Shown one piece after another: positions 23,041 through 34,859 of a stretch of DNA of 64,000 nt; positions within the stretch are counted from its first letter, which is position 1, and each line of letters opens with the position of its first letter. The stretch is taken from contig OX388347.1 in the NCBI GenBank assembly GCA_947579665.1, positions 24,110,562 to 24,174,561 on the forward strand. Direction: 5' to 3'. The translations under genes were made by a program, and so were the position numbers. Below the pieces are notes generated by a model. It made no database searches, was not told the origin of the DNA, and worked only from the letters and a program-made list of their open reading frames with translations. Source of the DNA: Sympetrum striolatum (lineage: Eukaryota; Arthropoda; Insecta; Odonata; Libellulidae).

Positions 23041-26000
23041 CCGCGCTGTCTCATTCACTCATAAGTTAATTACGATGCTATTGTTATAAGAAAGTAGAAC
23101 TAAATTACGGAATTATTTACTACCAACAGCTAATAACTTACGAAGTAATTAAAAAGGTCATATTTATCAGTTAATATGTAATTGTTGTTCAATAATATAT
23201 TTAATCTTTTAAATTTTTACTTCGGTTCATTATTTTATAAATATAATTATTTGCCAATATTCCAGTAATATTTTGGTGAATTATTCTACTCTGCACAAAA
23301 ACAAACTCTGCGTTTCGATTCCAGTAATTTTATTAAATTAAAGTAGTATGACTATTTACAAAGTAAGATACCTGTAGTATTTTTCTGAATATTAAGGTAA
23401 ACTGGCTGTATTATGGAGAGCTATACGTTGTATAAAACCTTTTACAATTAGTCTATAATTTTATAATGTATAGAAAATTCTGGAAAGGGGAAATAATAAA
23501 TTCATATTATTTAAATACTTCGATTGAAGAGCCCTGGTATAATAAATGTTACAAGAAAAAACATTACTCAAACATATGCTTACATATTTTAATATTTAAA
23601 TAGACTCTTCGAATGTGTTTGCGGTAATAAACTTCGTCGTAGAGAGTTTTGGAGGAAAACGCAAATTAGAACATTCATAAGTATCAGACAAGACTGAAAC
23701 TTTGATCATTATAGAAATGAAAAGTTGGTGCAATCAAAGCGAAGCAGTTGCTTGAAGTTTGCCATGTGTTTAGACGAAGGTTTGACCTAGAATGAATTGG
23801 AGCATGTGCAGCGAATGCGAATCAATGGAATGGAGAAAGACGCTGATGGGAAGATTGCATACTTGATTTCTATTATCACGAACCTAAGGAGCATTATAAA
23901 TACTTTATCTTAGATTTGATAACTATTATGGAAAACCTGTAGAAACTCACAATATGGTGAAAATCATATCTTGTAATTCCAAGGGATCATCAGGAACAAT
24001 ACACACGATTTTCTCATGGCTGATAGGATTAGAATAAGCGGCAAAGCATATATTTTTTAAAGTTTTGTATATTTAATTAATCCCTCAAAAATTGCTGAGA
24101 TAAAATTTATACTTGCTTTGACATATATTTCATCTGTCAAAAATTTGATAAAAATACCCTGCTATTTCTAATTTAAAACTAATAGCTTGTTCTGAATTAG
24201 TTTGTAAAATGTTTTCGATTAGATAAATTATTTTCATATTCGTGTAATTTCCATCCATCCATCCTCCCGGGATCTCATCTTTTGAGATCATTCTTATTGT
24301 AAATTAATATTGTAAATTACATCCGTGAAAAAATTCTGAGGAAATCTTAGCCGAAGTGAAGTTCTTCCCAATGGCTTCTGTAATTTGAATTGACGCAATA
24401 AAATTTATATCGTTTTGTGAAATTTCATAAAATATATCTTAAGATATGTATTGAATTGTTTTTTATTTACTTTCTTAAAAAAATAGCATTGTAAGTAGTC
24501 TACGATTCGCTAACAATATGGAAAATTTTAAATGATGAAAATTAATTCAGTCGTACTCTTTTCATTTCAAAGTACGATAAAATGAAAAAAAGGAAGAAAT
24601 ATTTTTTCATTTCAAAAGCAACCCAATTGTTATTCCGTTAGAGGCTCAAATATCTAAAAATTTCACAGGAAATAAGTAAGAAACTAATCCCTAAGTTCAA
24701 ATTTGGTAACACAAAATAAAATGAGGAAACGTATATTCATAGTTTATTTCATTCATCGTGAAAAGAATTACATAAGGTTTGCAAAATGAAGACTGAAATT
24801 AATAAAGAGTGAAATAAATATATCAACTAAAGAAAATGTACACTAAAGGGTTTTTATTACGTAAGTGTATTAGAATATCAAGTAGGTAAGTAGCGCAGCT
24901 TTCCAACTAGAAATTTGATAAACACGCAGCCTATATAAAATATCACTTCGATCTCAAGTAGCCGACAGCGTAATCGGAGTAACCGCATATCTTATAGTTA
25001 GTTTTATTATTTTACATGCACTGCGTACGTAAATATCAATTATTGACTGAGGAGTGATATTAAATTATAAGTAGGTAAATATTTAAATTATTTTATTTTG
25101 ATTTGGAGTGATTGATATCGTATTTCTACATAAAATGCTACAGAACATAGAGTAAAAAATTCACATCCTTCTGCGGTTCTTGGGTGAGAAACTCTAGAAA
25201 ATAATTTCTATTTCGAAAAATTTAAGTTGATGTATGTTGGCTGTATGAGGCTGACTACGCCAGCTTTCACCAAAAATTGTTCGCATTTAATACTTTTATT
25301 TTCTTTACATTTATTGTCAGCTGTAAATCTAATAATAATCGTTAAGTTTATGTATCTTATTTCTAGATTTTCCGTTACCACAATACAGTATGTAGTCACT
25401 TTTCTTCATTTAGCCGTTTTTCGCCATGTTTTTCTGTTGCTGCCTTGCTTTGATATTTCATCTATTACTTTTGACTGCCAAGTATATCTGGAATAGACTC
25501 TAGATGTAATAAAATAGGTTATTTATCCTCATAGGAATTAAGAACCTTAAATTTAAGATTTTGTTCTCATAAAGGCATTAAAGATCTATTTATTTGAGCA
25601 TTTGCGCTTGACTTGTCCTTCGCGAAGAAGTCTCCATACACTTAATTTGCGTCCTGGGTTGGAATTAATTGGTTTCATCATCACGCTTATAGCTAAGGAG
25701 TTTATTCCAAGATAACTGGGGAGTTTCCATATGTTGAAATTAGGGACTATTCCTAAGAAATTCTTCATCATGTCTTAATATAATCTTGGTTATGCATAGG
25801 TGCTGGCTTAAGACATTCTGTTGCCATATAGCATAAGTTACTCTTCGTTTTTTAATGAAACTGATAAGTAGGACTTTTATTATCCTAAGTTTTCTCATGC
25901 TACCCTTCGTATTTAACTTCTTGATATCCCATTCCTTTTTCAGAACAATACTAAATATAATTTTGAATTATCCGCGAATGAATTATGCAATTGTAATGAG

Positions 26001-26759
26001 TTATTCAAATTCGTTATTGATCGATAATTGACTTATTGCTAGTACGAGTAAATAAATGAAAATTTCATGGAAATAGGAACAATCTCAATCTCTGACCGAA
26101 CTCATGGGGAAACATGAGTTTTAGATCTAAAATTTATACTTCGTTTCCTTTTTCTTCGAATTAATAATTCCTTAACCAATTTGCTTAATCAATACAAATT
26201 TTATGGTAAATTAATAATATTTATCGGAACAATGTACTCATAAATGATCCGTAAGATGGAGAAAAAATTTTAAGCTATATATTTTCACCCGAACAGACTT
26301 TAAATCAATGCATCTGATTAATTTCCTGCTTAACTTTTATTTAAGTTAATTGCGGAAGCTAGAATGCCACTTCGAAGTGAGTGAAAAAACAACAAAAAGT
26401 TATTCTGTTATTATGTTGATTATTGGGTTATAATGAAGGGAAATACCGAATGAATCTTTGGAATCCATGTAACTTAATCTGCTCAATAACGTGAAATTTT
26501 CCAATTTAACAGTTAGTGAGATAAGGAGGGATAACCCTTGGGAACAGAATTCGGGTTATGTGTTGAATTTATAAAAGTCGTATCGTATAGCTATCTGAAA
26601 AAAATAAGCATCAGTTCTATGTGAGGGAATTTTCAACACTCTTATAGCATATATGTTTTACATAAATCATTACTTGGTTTTCATTTTTTTACACAAATGA
26701 TTTTAATTAAAAAATAATTGAAGAACCGTAAAAAATATAAGCTAGCTTATTAAGAGCAT
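23041..26759. other. AT-rich desert
   Basis: No gene or element recognised. Small hairpins occur, for example AACTCATG/CATGAGTT at 26,099-26,120. A start of the long island-poor central zone. Confidence 0.55.
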
Positions 26760-26985
26760 GAAATACACAAATTCTCCTCATAATACGCATATGTGGGTGG
26801 CCTTATCGTCTTCACTATCTATTACGGCACAGGTATTGTTTGCCTACTTAAGGGCAACTGGCACATCTTATCCAGCCTCCCGCAAAATAGTCATGACAAT
26901 AAAAGCAGTCGTCGTCTTCTTCATTGTCACTAGAAGATGGAGTTTTTTTCACTCTGTATAACCGGTAGTATTCAGTTCTGCCCCA
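26760..26985 (-). pseudogene. DDE transposase C-terminal zinc-finger relic
   Basis: The minus strand reads WGRTEYYRLYRVKKTPSSSD, then an acidic stretch, then CFYCHDYFAGGWIRCASC. After a one-base frameshift near 26,853 it continues LK-stop-ANNTCAVIDSEDDKATHICVL-stop. The spacing C-x2-C ... W-x2-C-x2-C ... (K)W-A-H/N-x2-C-A ... C matches the PHD-like zinc finger at the C terminus of many arthropod DDE_1 (pogo/Tigger-like) transposases. The two in-frame stops fall where W and C are expected, so it is a dead copy. I could not find the catalytic domain upstream. The superfamily is inferred from this finger alone. Confidence 0.6.
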
Positions 26986-27555
26986 CAACCTCATTATTAG
27001 GTTAACCAGTTCTACAACAACAGTACTCTAACCTAATAAACATTGAAACTATACAGAAACCTAGATTACGATACATTTAACAGAATGATAGAAGTGATAC
27101 TTAAGTATTCCAATGAATTACTAAGTACATGCATCAGGAATAGATTACCAAAATTACAAAAAAGATCACTGAAAGTTCGAGGTAATATTCTGAAGCGCAA
27201 AAAAACACGGAATGGCAGAAATGGCTTGCACATTCGCCTGACATATCAATCCAATCCCTATGAATCGTTTTCCGAAAGATGAAAGTACTAATTGGGTAGA
27301 AAAAATCCGGTATCCCGTTTTGCCCCGCGATCCCCTACATGTATGTCTTGATCGACCAGTTGGGCCGGACTATTACAAGCTGTACTTTATAAATAGATCT
27401 GAAGCTTCATTTACATAATGGAATCAGATTTCAAATTAGAGTAAAAATGCGGCTATTTAACATTACGTAATATCAGATTATTAGGGTGGATCGAAAAAAC
27501 CTTTTTTTTCGAAATCCGTCCACGGCTACTGCTTAAAGTTTGTGGTTGGTGGTTT
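26986..27555. other. unassigned DNA between transposase relic and foldback
   Basis: Two related strings, CCGGTA..GTTCTGCCCCAC (26,962-26,986) and CCGGTATCCCGTTTTGCCCCGC (27,309-27,330), flank this interval and may be remnants of element ends. A plus-strand frame at 27,043-27,282 (79 residues) is not recognised. AGGGTGGATCGAAAAAACC at 27,483 resembles an element terminus. Confidence 0.3.
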
Positions 27556-28260
27556 TTAAAACGTATGAAAAATTTCAACTCGATCGGTTCATGTCCTGAG
27601 GCTGCGAATTTTAATCAAAATTTTAAATTTTTGTGAACAATGGCAAATTTTTGCATTTTTTCCTAATGGTTTCTCAATGTTTCCGAAGTGATTTAATGGC
27701 ACAGAAATATATATATAGCTTGGTTGTTGCTTAATATTAAAGATTAAGTACGTTTGAATCAAGGAAAATGGTTTCTCAGTTCGCCAAAATTCGTCAAAAT
27801 ACGCAAAATATACAGAAATGTTACGGATGTTAGAATGACAGTAGGGTGGGTCGTTTCGTCTTCTTTTTTGATATAAATGTAATATCCGGCAATAGTGGCA
27901 CAACCAAATTTAAAAAAATAAAATAAATATATAATAAATTGATTTAATTTTCTTCCCAAATCAAATAATATCTTTTGTGAGAATTCTTACCTCGAAGTTT
28001 CCAAATTTCACCAAGAAACGTTAAAATTGCCAAAAATTCTAGTTCGGTTAAAGCGAATATTTTTTGGATGAAGATATGTCATTTTCGACTAAAATAGTCC
28101 CTCTAGTCTCAATATGCCACTTATATGCTTCTGTATATGGCAGAGATTACTCCTATGGAGCCAGAATATGAGGCCAATTCATTTAAAATTAAACGTTTTT
28201 CTACCTCAGGTAAGATAATGAATATAAACACTAATTTTCCACACTATTTTATTTTTGAGT

Positions 28261-28300
28261 ACGACCGGTTTCGCTACCGGAGTAGCATCTTCTGGTCTAC
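28261..28300 (-). ncRNA. hammerhead-like core, inverted copy
   Basis: The reverse complement carries CAGAAGA, stem II GCTAC-TCCG-GTAGC, GAAACCGGTCGT, matching the two direct copies downstream. Confidence 0.35.
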
Positions 28301-28410
28301 CTTCCCCCACACCTCACCTCTCATCTCCCTTCCCAAAAGGATATTCCCATAACCTCTCCTCCCCCTCCCCTCCAACCCCTCAGCACATAAAAAAATTTTA
28401 AAATATTTCT

Positions 28411-28450
28411 GTACCAGAAGATGCTACTCCGGTAGCGAAACCGGTCGTAC
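28411..28450 (+). ncRNA. hammerhead-like core, direct copy 1
   Basis: GTAC stem I, core CAGAAGA, stem II GCTAC-TCCG-GTAGC, GAA, loopless palindrome ACCGGT, C, then GTAC returning stem I. U4 is again A, as in the 7,471 copy. Confidence 0.4.
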
Positions 28451-28486
28451 TCAAAAATAAAATAGTGTGGAAAAATTAAAAAGAAA

Positions 28487-28525
28487 CACCAGAAGATGCT
28501 ACTCCGGTAGCGAAACCGGTCGTAC
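28487..28525 (+). ncRNA. hammerhead-like core, direct copy 2
   Basis: Identical core, stem II and ACCGGT palindrome to the copy 75 bp upstream, but stem I is only about 2 bp. The predicted cleavage positions after 28,446 and 28,521 lie 75 nt apart. Confidence 0.35.
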
Positions 28526-31118
28526 TCAAAAATAAAATAGTGTGGAAAATTACAGTGTTTTTATTCATTATCTTAAATGGCTTTCCACAAAGTAACGCCT
28601 GAACATCTTGATTTCATTTTTCTAACTCCTTCCGTCCTCGTCTATTCCTTCTCCTCCCGGCACCTATTTGCTACATGTAATATCTTATATGTTTTATAAA
28701 TAATACTATCATACTTTTGAGTACCGCATGACCCAACTTAAAGGTTATGAGATTGTTGTTTTTGATAGTGAAGGAAAGAACACCGATACTTGTTGGAAGG
28801 ATGAAATTCTTCGAATTTTCGAGGAATTTTCTAGAAAACAAATGAAATGGAACATAAGTTTATTTTCATGTAAAGGACAAATTGACCATTCAATTGGTTT
28901 CTTGTTAATTCTTCGAATATTCAAAGATTGTCATCCTTCCAACCAGTATTGGCGTTCCTTCATTTTCCCCCAAGAACATCTATCTCATCAACTTTAAGGT
29001 GGGCCAGGATTTACTCAAAAATATAATAATATCATTCATATAACAAATAAAATATTAAATGTAATAAATAGGTGCGAGACAGCACTGTCTTGCTACCACT
29101 ACGAGCCACCACGTAAAGGAATAAACGACAACGGAAAGAGGTTCAAAAACAATTAATTCTAAATTAATTTGCCTCCTATTCTGGCCTCATATTAGGCATC
29201 TCTGACCAATACAGAAGCATATAGGTGGCATATTGAGTGACAGTTTTCGTCGCAAAGGACGTATCTTTACCTAAAAAAATATTCGTTTGAATTGAACTAG
29301 AATTAATTTGCAATTTTAACGTTTCTTGCCGATATTTCGAAATTTCGAGGTAAACATTCTAACAAAAAATAGTATTTGATTTGGTAAAATATTATATCTG
29401 TAATGTGAGTGTTCCACTATTGCCAGGTGCTACATTTCTATCAGACAAAACGACACACACTACTGTCCAACCAACATCCGTAACATTTCTGTATACTTTG
29501 CGTATTTTGACGAATTTTGGCGAACTGAGAAACCATTTTCCTTGATTCAAACGTACTAAATCTTTAATATTAAGCAACAACCAAGCAATATATCTAGTTT
29601 TTTGCCATTAAATCACTTCAGAAACATTGAGAAACCATTAGGAAAAAATGCAAGAATTTGACATTTTTCACAAAAATTTAAAATTTTGATTAAAATTCGC
29701 AGCCTCAGGACATGATCCGATCGAGTTTAAATTTTTTACATGTTATAAGGACTACTTTCATAAGAGAATGAATGCAAAAACAAATAAAATCATTATTTTA
29801 AGCAAGAAAGGATTTCTTAAACATATAATTCATTTCATACCACATTTCTACTACTATTACTATTAATGACGTGCCTATTATTACTATTTAATGCTACTGT
29901 AAAGCATTGAATTGATTATTTATTCCTAGCGAGTAAAATTTCTATCTATCACAAATGTAGCGAAGATGTAATTGTAGAATGAAAGGTACTGTTCATACGA
30001 AATACAAATTACGATTCTTTAATTTCACTGCTGGGTTTCCAATTATTTTCAATCCTGCCTAGAATCTAACACGCTAAACATTCCTAATTATATCGCAGTT
30101 CTCGGTTGTCTTATGTCTAAGAGATTCTCTATACTATCCCCTAGTTTTCAAGAAATCAATCTTAGGGTAGAGTTTATAAAATTTACAATTGATTAAAAGG
30201 TGCACAAACCTTATAATCAAGGTTCCGTCCTATCAATGACGAAAAAATGAAAGAGGTTATGCTAATTTAATAAATAATTTCTTTTTGAGAAAGTGCAACT
30301 TTTAAATGCGGTTAAGTCATGCTCGATATTACAGAAATTTTACTCTTGCGGAGTTTGCATTCTTTTCCACAAAGAATTATATAGACTCATTGTGTTTTAA
30401 TGTATTTATTGTTTTATAGCGGATGGAGCTAATTTTGCAAAGTTTTGTTCAATATCATCCTCCATCTGCTCTTCTATCCGGTGTCCAAGAGAGCTGCGCA
30501 TGTCTAATGAAACTTAATTGAATATTCTCTTCCAATGGGATTAATCTCAGCCCTCATAGTTTTTATGCGGAGGCATATCCAAAAATTGAATTACTGCATT
30601 TAGAAATGCATTCACTCCTTTACTTATTTTTCAATTTTAATACCCATCGTAAATATTTTTGAAACACCCTAGAAAGTCTTTCAATTCCAATTTAATCATC
30701 TGTGATTTTTCACCTGTAGCAATAGAATTCTGAATTTACTGGTTTTGTATCCATTAGTGATAAAGATGTCTATATTAGCCAATTTAAATTCCGGACTCAC
30801 GGAATAAAACAAACTGTTGTAGGTATTTTTTATTCAAGTTGAATGAGATACTTAGAAGATCATTTTAGAATATCCTGGAAACAATGGCTAGTTGGAAGGG
30901 TTCTCTACGTTTGAAATCTTCCTCAGAACATAATATTTACTGTACATACATTCTAACCCCCTTTTCAAAAGGAGAAAATCGATTAAACTTGTTTTACGAT
31001 AAAGCACGTTGAATATCCTAAAAAATAATGAAAATATCTCTAATGAAAAGTAGTTTCGTTCATATAACTAAGAATGTAAATAGGAATACCGACGATAATA
31101 TGATAGTAAATATATATA

Positions 31119-31320
31119 TACAGGGTGTCCTAAAAGTCATGGACCAAACGAAACACAGAGATAGAACATCACCTGGGCCAAAGGTTTGCAATACATCTTG
31201 GTGTCCGATCTTCTTTTGTTTTCGGGTTACGAATTTTTTCGTATTTTCTGAGAAAACCATGACTTCCCAGTCATTTGTGGTCATGGTGACGTAAGTATTT
31301 GAGATGCATGGTTGGATTTT
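31119..31320 (+). mobile_element. possible transposon terminus
   Basis: After a TATATATATA run, CAGGGTGTCCTAAAAGTCAT begins at 31,121. Sequences opening with CAGGGTGTCC and AAAAGTC are frequent at the ends of insect DNA transposons and other repeats. I could not find the inverted partner within 1 kb, so this may be a truncated end. The right limit is approximate. Confidence 0.35.
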
Positions 31321-32799
31321 TCTCTAAAAATGTTAAATAGTTGTTGTAACTGAAAAGAGAATAGCTTTTACCCTTACTCATACCGTTTAGCCGAAATAAA
31401 ATTTCGAATTCTTAAATTCTCAAAATTCCGAACATTGACAAAATCTTTGAGGGCAATTTAAAAAACATTTCAAAATAAAAAAATTTTGCCATGGATCTTA
31501 AAAACATTTTCAGTGCTTCAGCTATTTACCACGTAAATTTTGTTGGGTTATCTTTACGGCATCATACCTAAAATTTGATTCGAAACATATTAAGTCGATG
31601 ATTCCCAGTTCTAACAAACAAGTCAAACCCTCTTTAAACCTTAAACAGGAGTCATTAATGTGTTTAATTATCGAAACAAGAAAACGTTCTACCATTTAAC
31701 ATGGATGTGGCACCCTTCGGCGGTAAAATAAAATACCCCCTACTCGAATTACTTGCTTTAATCAACAACAATACCCTTCGAGAGTACTAAAATGTACGGA
31801 CCATTGTTGGGAGCCGCGGCGTAACTAAGCTTTCGCAACTATGCAGCTCACGATCTCTGAAGATTAATAGATCTGAAATTAATGTAAGAAAGTTTGCAAA
31901 ATTGTATTCAACTTACGCTAGTTATCAGGAATAATTATTATTCTGTTCAGCTTAATTAAAATACTCTGAAAGAATAATTTTTATTACCACTATTGCTGCC
32001 TCTTGTTAAAAGCCAGAAATACTTTAAAAAAATTTCGACATTATTTATAAAAATGCACAATCCTCATCACCGAATAAAATCTATCATTCTCAGCCCTGTT
32101 ATAAAATTAACAGTGTCGCTTTTACAGTTAAAAATGTATCTTTATTTATTTCCCAATTTACCTGAAACTTTTACAAATATGGTTCTGGAATTTTCAGATT
32201 AGTAAGTTTATATTTTTGTCTTTTCAATTTTCTTTAAATTACATACGTTCATTCACAGAATTATTTTGAGTAATTTGAATTATTTTTTGGAATATTGGAC
32301 CACACGATATTTCCTCGCGTATTTTTTATTAGCATCTTATACTTATAATTCTACTGTAATAACCTGCGAGGCTCTTTTCATCGTTGGGTGGAGCACTAAG
32401 CGTTCGAACTATATATATAGATTTTTATGTATTTATGTCAGTGAATCCTCATTCACTTTGTAATTGCTATTCTTACTCCACAACTCGCATTCCCCATTAT
32501 CTTCCAATCCAATATTCAATTAATATATATAAAGCGTACCGCTGATGGTGACATAAGTGAATAAAATCACAAAATTCCGATGACCATAAAAAAGGATTAT
32601 TAATATTAATTAATATATATATGCATATCATCAGTCACGCTGTGTGTTTTGATTCAGTTTATTAGTGGTCTCGTCTGTTCTCAATACTTGTTTATACTTT
32701 CATAATCTTTATGCATATTACAGTTTATAATCATCGATAAATGTAAACCCTCTTTTATTTGTTTATACTACTTAAGTGCATATGTTTCCTCTGATTCTC

Positions 32800-33230
32800 A
32801 TTAAAATCATCCAATCACCTCTTCGCGGTCTCCATCTCCTTTTCGATTCACTCGCGAACTAATCTTTGCCATTCCTCTAAACCACTCTCTCCGCGATGAG
32901 ATAAGTTTTAATTTTTCCTCATAGTTTTTAGCCATTTCAGTCCTCTTAACGAGGAATGGGTATGTTACGAGGGAACATTCCCAAGCTAGTTTTCCCCTCG
33001 TTATCCGGTGTGCTTGACTAGCGTCCCCTCGCCACAACAGTTCCTCCCTTCTCCCCCATTACCTGCCGCCCATTAGCGACCTCTGGTGGCTGAACCTGGA
33101 ATCTCCTTTGGCGAGGAGGGGAACTCTGACCGCATTACTCCCTTCACTCCGAGACGCTGTCACGCTGGACCTCCTTACGAACGTGTTTATTGTTTGTCTA
33201 CGTCCTTAACTTGTTGCCGGTCAACATCTG
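32800..33230. other. small GC-richer island in the central zone
   Basis: The only clear island between 23 and 48.6 kb. It is pyrimidine-rich with scattered CpG. The minus strand carries CAGCCACCAGAGGTCGC (33,076-33,092), close to the CTCF consensus. The minus frame at 32,807-33,037 is not recognised. Confidence 0.4.
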
Positions 33231-33646
33231 ATCGCTATAAAAAATAATTTTTGATTCATGATCAACTCACTAATGATAATGAATCAATATTATCTTAATG
33301 ATTAGTAATATTGATCAGGACTTTATTGGTCGAATTTTATTTTTCTAACACCAATCTTGCAATAAACCCTTCACTTAAGAGAAACACAGACAACCAGTAT
33401 TCTGACCGAGGGCATTAATTGTTGCCAGACTAGCTCGTAAACCATGTAAATGCATACGAGGAACCACTTATAAATTAACTAGCTAAAGTAAGCATTGATT
33501 CGCTTCGGGGGAATAACGTTTAATAAATATCATACTAATTTACTAGACTCTCATGATAGTCTTAGATAGTATATAAAACGTGTAGAAAGAGGACAAAGAA
33601 GGACATTGATTCGCTTCGTTATTTTTAAAACGTAAATGAATGCTGA

Positions 33647-34327
33647 TACTTAAGGGTCATACTCACAAAAAATTTGGACTGGAGTTTTCATATAAGTAAA
33701 ATTGTTTCTAGAGAATTTAAAAATTTACAATTTGTGATGAGAAATTTAAGGGATAGTAAATGGAACGCGAAAGAATTAGCATACAAAACAATAGTAAGAC
33801 CGATATTAGAATATGCGACTAAAGTATGGGATCCTCATGATAAACTCAACATAAAAAAGATAGAGAAAGTGCAACGGAAAGCTGCAAGGTAAACATTAGG
33901 AAGACATTAGAAAGAAGACTGCGTTACTGATGTTGGAGATTCTCGGCAGGGAATCACTAGAATAAAGGAGAAGGATAAACCGATTAGTAGGAATCTTCCA
34001 GGTTAGAAAAGGAGGCGAGGCATGCACAGAATTAAAGGACAGGATAGAGGAACCACATTATGTAGCTCGAGGGGACCATAAATATAAGTTTAAGCTTAGG
34101 AAACAACGAACAGATATCGCAAAGTACTCTTTTATAAATTGGGGGATACTAGATTGGAATATGTTACCTGAAGAGGCTCTCAAACCCCTCCAGAAAAGCA
34201 AAAAAGACTTTAGGATTATATGTTTTAACTTACTATAAGGTATTATAATGTTTTTGTGTCTGATAAATTTTACCACCTGAATTTTATTCTATTTGTAAGA
34301 TTGATGATGCAAATAAATAAATAAAAA
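33647..34327 (+). pseudogene. non-LTR retrotransposon (jockey/CR1-like) RT C-terminal relic
   Basis: A 5'-truncated, frameshifted fragment of the polymerase gene. From 33,647 the frame reads YLRVILTKNLDWSFHISKIV, the (Y)LGV..L.W..HI signature downstream of the catalytic palm domain, then VRPILEYATKVWDP and IEKVQRKAAR ending in a stop at 33,890. Later frames give LEILGRESLE-stop-RR (about 33,930) and WGILDWNMLPEEALKP (about 34,140-34,190), the usual C-terminal WN-LP motif. It ends with an (AAAT)n tail at 34,311-34,326. The endonuclease domain and the catalytic YADD region are missing, so it cannot encode a functional reverse transcriptase. The clade is inferred from the C-terminal motifs. Confidence 0.85.
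34311..34326 (+). repeat. (AAAT)n LINE tail
   Basis: A short tetranucleotide tail terminates the retrotransposon relic. Confidence 0.7.
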
Positions 34328-34859
34328 ATCTGATGTGGCCAACACATGACTTTCTCCGTAATTATTGAAAACAGAAGTCTATGCCGGTAATATATAAATA
34401 ACTCCAAAAGAATGAGTGTTACTGGAAAATGATTTATAAAAAATTTGTAGTAAAAAAAATTATCTATAACTTTGGTATATAATTGTATATACCTACATTG
34501 CATTTTGGCAGAGATATGTATGAAAAACTTCCATTTCTGGGCAAACAACGACTTCCAGTTAACCATTATTGAGGAATAACTCCTAAACAATCAGTGTTAC
34601 GAAAAAATGTTTTATACAAAAGTTGTAGTAAAGTATATCATCTACAACTTTTGTGTGTAAATGTATATACCTATATTGCATTTTTACAGAGATATTTAAG
34701 AAACGAAAGTTTGTTCCGGATAAACCGTAACTTCCGGTTAAGCGATATTCACCAAAAACTAATAAACTTTTGGCATTGTTAAGAAAATTCTAAATATGAA
34801 TTTTGAAAATGATCAAATAATTACTTTTTAAGATAGAGCGCCCACAAACATTTTAACCA

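Larger units (their letters stand above)
28208..28616 (+). mobile_element. hairpin element with three hammerhead-like cores, nested in foldback
   Basis: The start (GATAATGAAT at 28,214) and the end (TGGAAAATTACAGTG, TTATTCATTATC, and the tail CTTTCCACAAAGTAACGCCTGA) match the 7,430 element. It holds one core inverted (28,261-28,300) and two direct cores (28,411-28,450 and 28,487-28,525), separated by a C/T-rich spacer (28,297-28,386). A 12-bp target duplication with one mismatch (TTTTTCTAMCTC, 28,196-28,207 and 28,617-28,628) flanks it. The insertion is absent from the opposite foldback arm, so it arrived after the palindrome formed. Confidence 0.7.
27556..29750. mobile_element. large foldback palindrome, about 0.9 kb per arm
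   Basis: The left arm (27,556 to about 28,861, minus a 409-bp insertion) is matched in inverted orientation by the right arm (about 28,862-29,750). Matching landmarks include CTCGATCGG/CCGATCGAG at the outer ends, ATGCTTCTGTAT/ATACAGAAGCAT, CCAGAATATGAGGCC/GGCCTCATATTAGG, and TTGGAAGGAT/ATCCTTCCAA near the centre. Arms differ by many substitutions and small indels, so the structure is old. The right arm has about 35 extra bases near 29,065-29,105. No transposase was recognised; an 89-residue frame across the centre (28,728-28,997) is unidentified. Confidence 0.7.
29751..33646. other. AT-rich desert with one TE-end motif and one small island
   Basis: No gene found. The element-end motif at 31,121 and the small island at 32,800-33,230 are listed separately. 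A pair of 15-bp direct repeats CATTGATTCGCTTCG lies at 33,493-33,507 and 33,604-33,618. Confidence 0.5.

Noticed and set aside
27219..27250. AAATGGCTTGCACATTCGCCTGACAT as another family tail
   Set aside because: It loosely matches the hairpin-element tail, but there is no arm, core or duplication upstream; probably chance.
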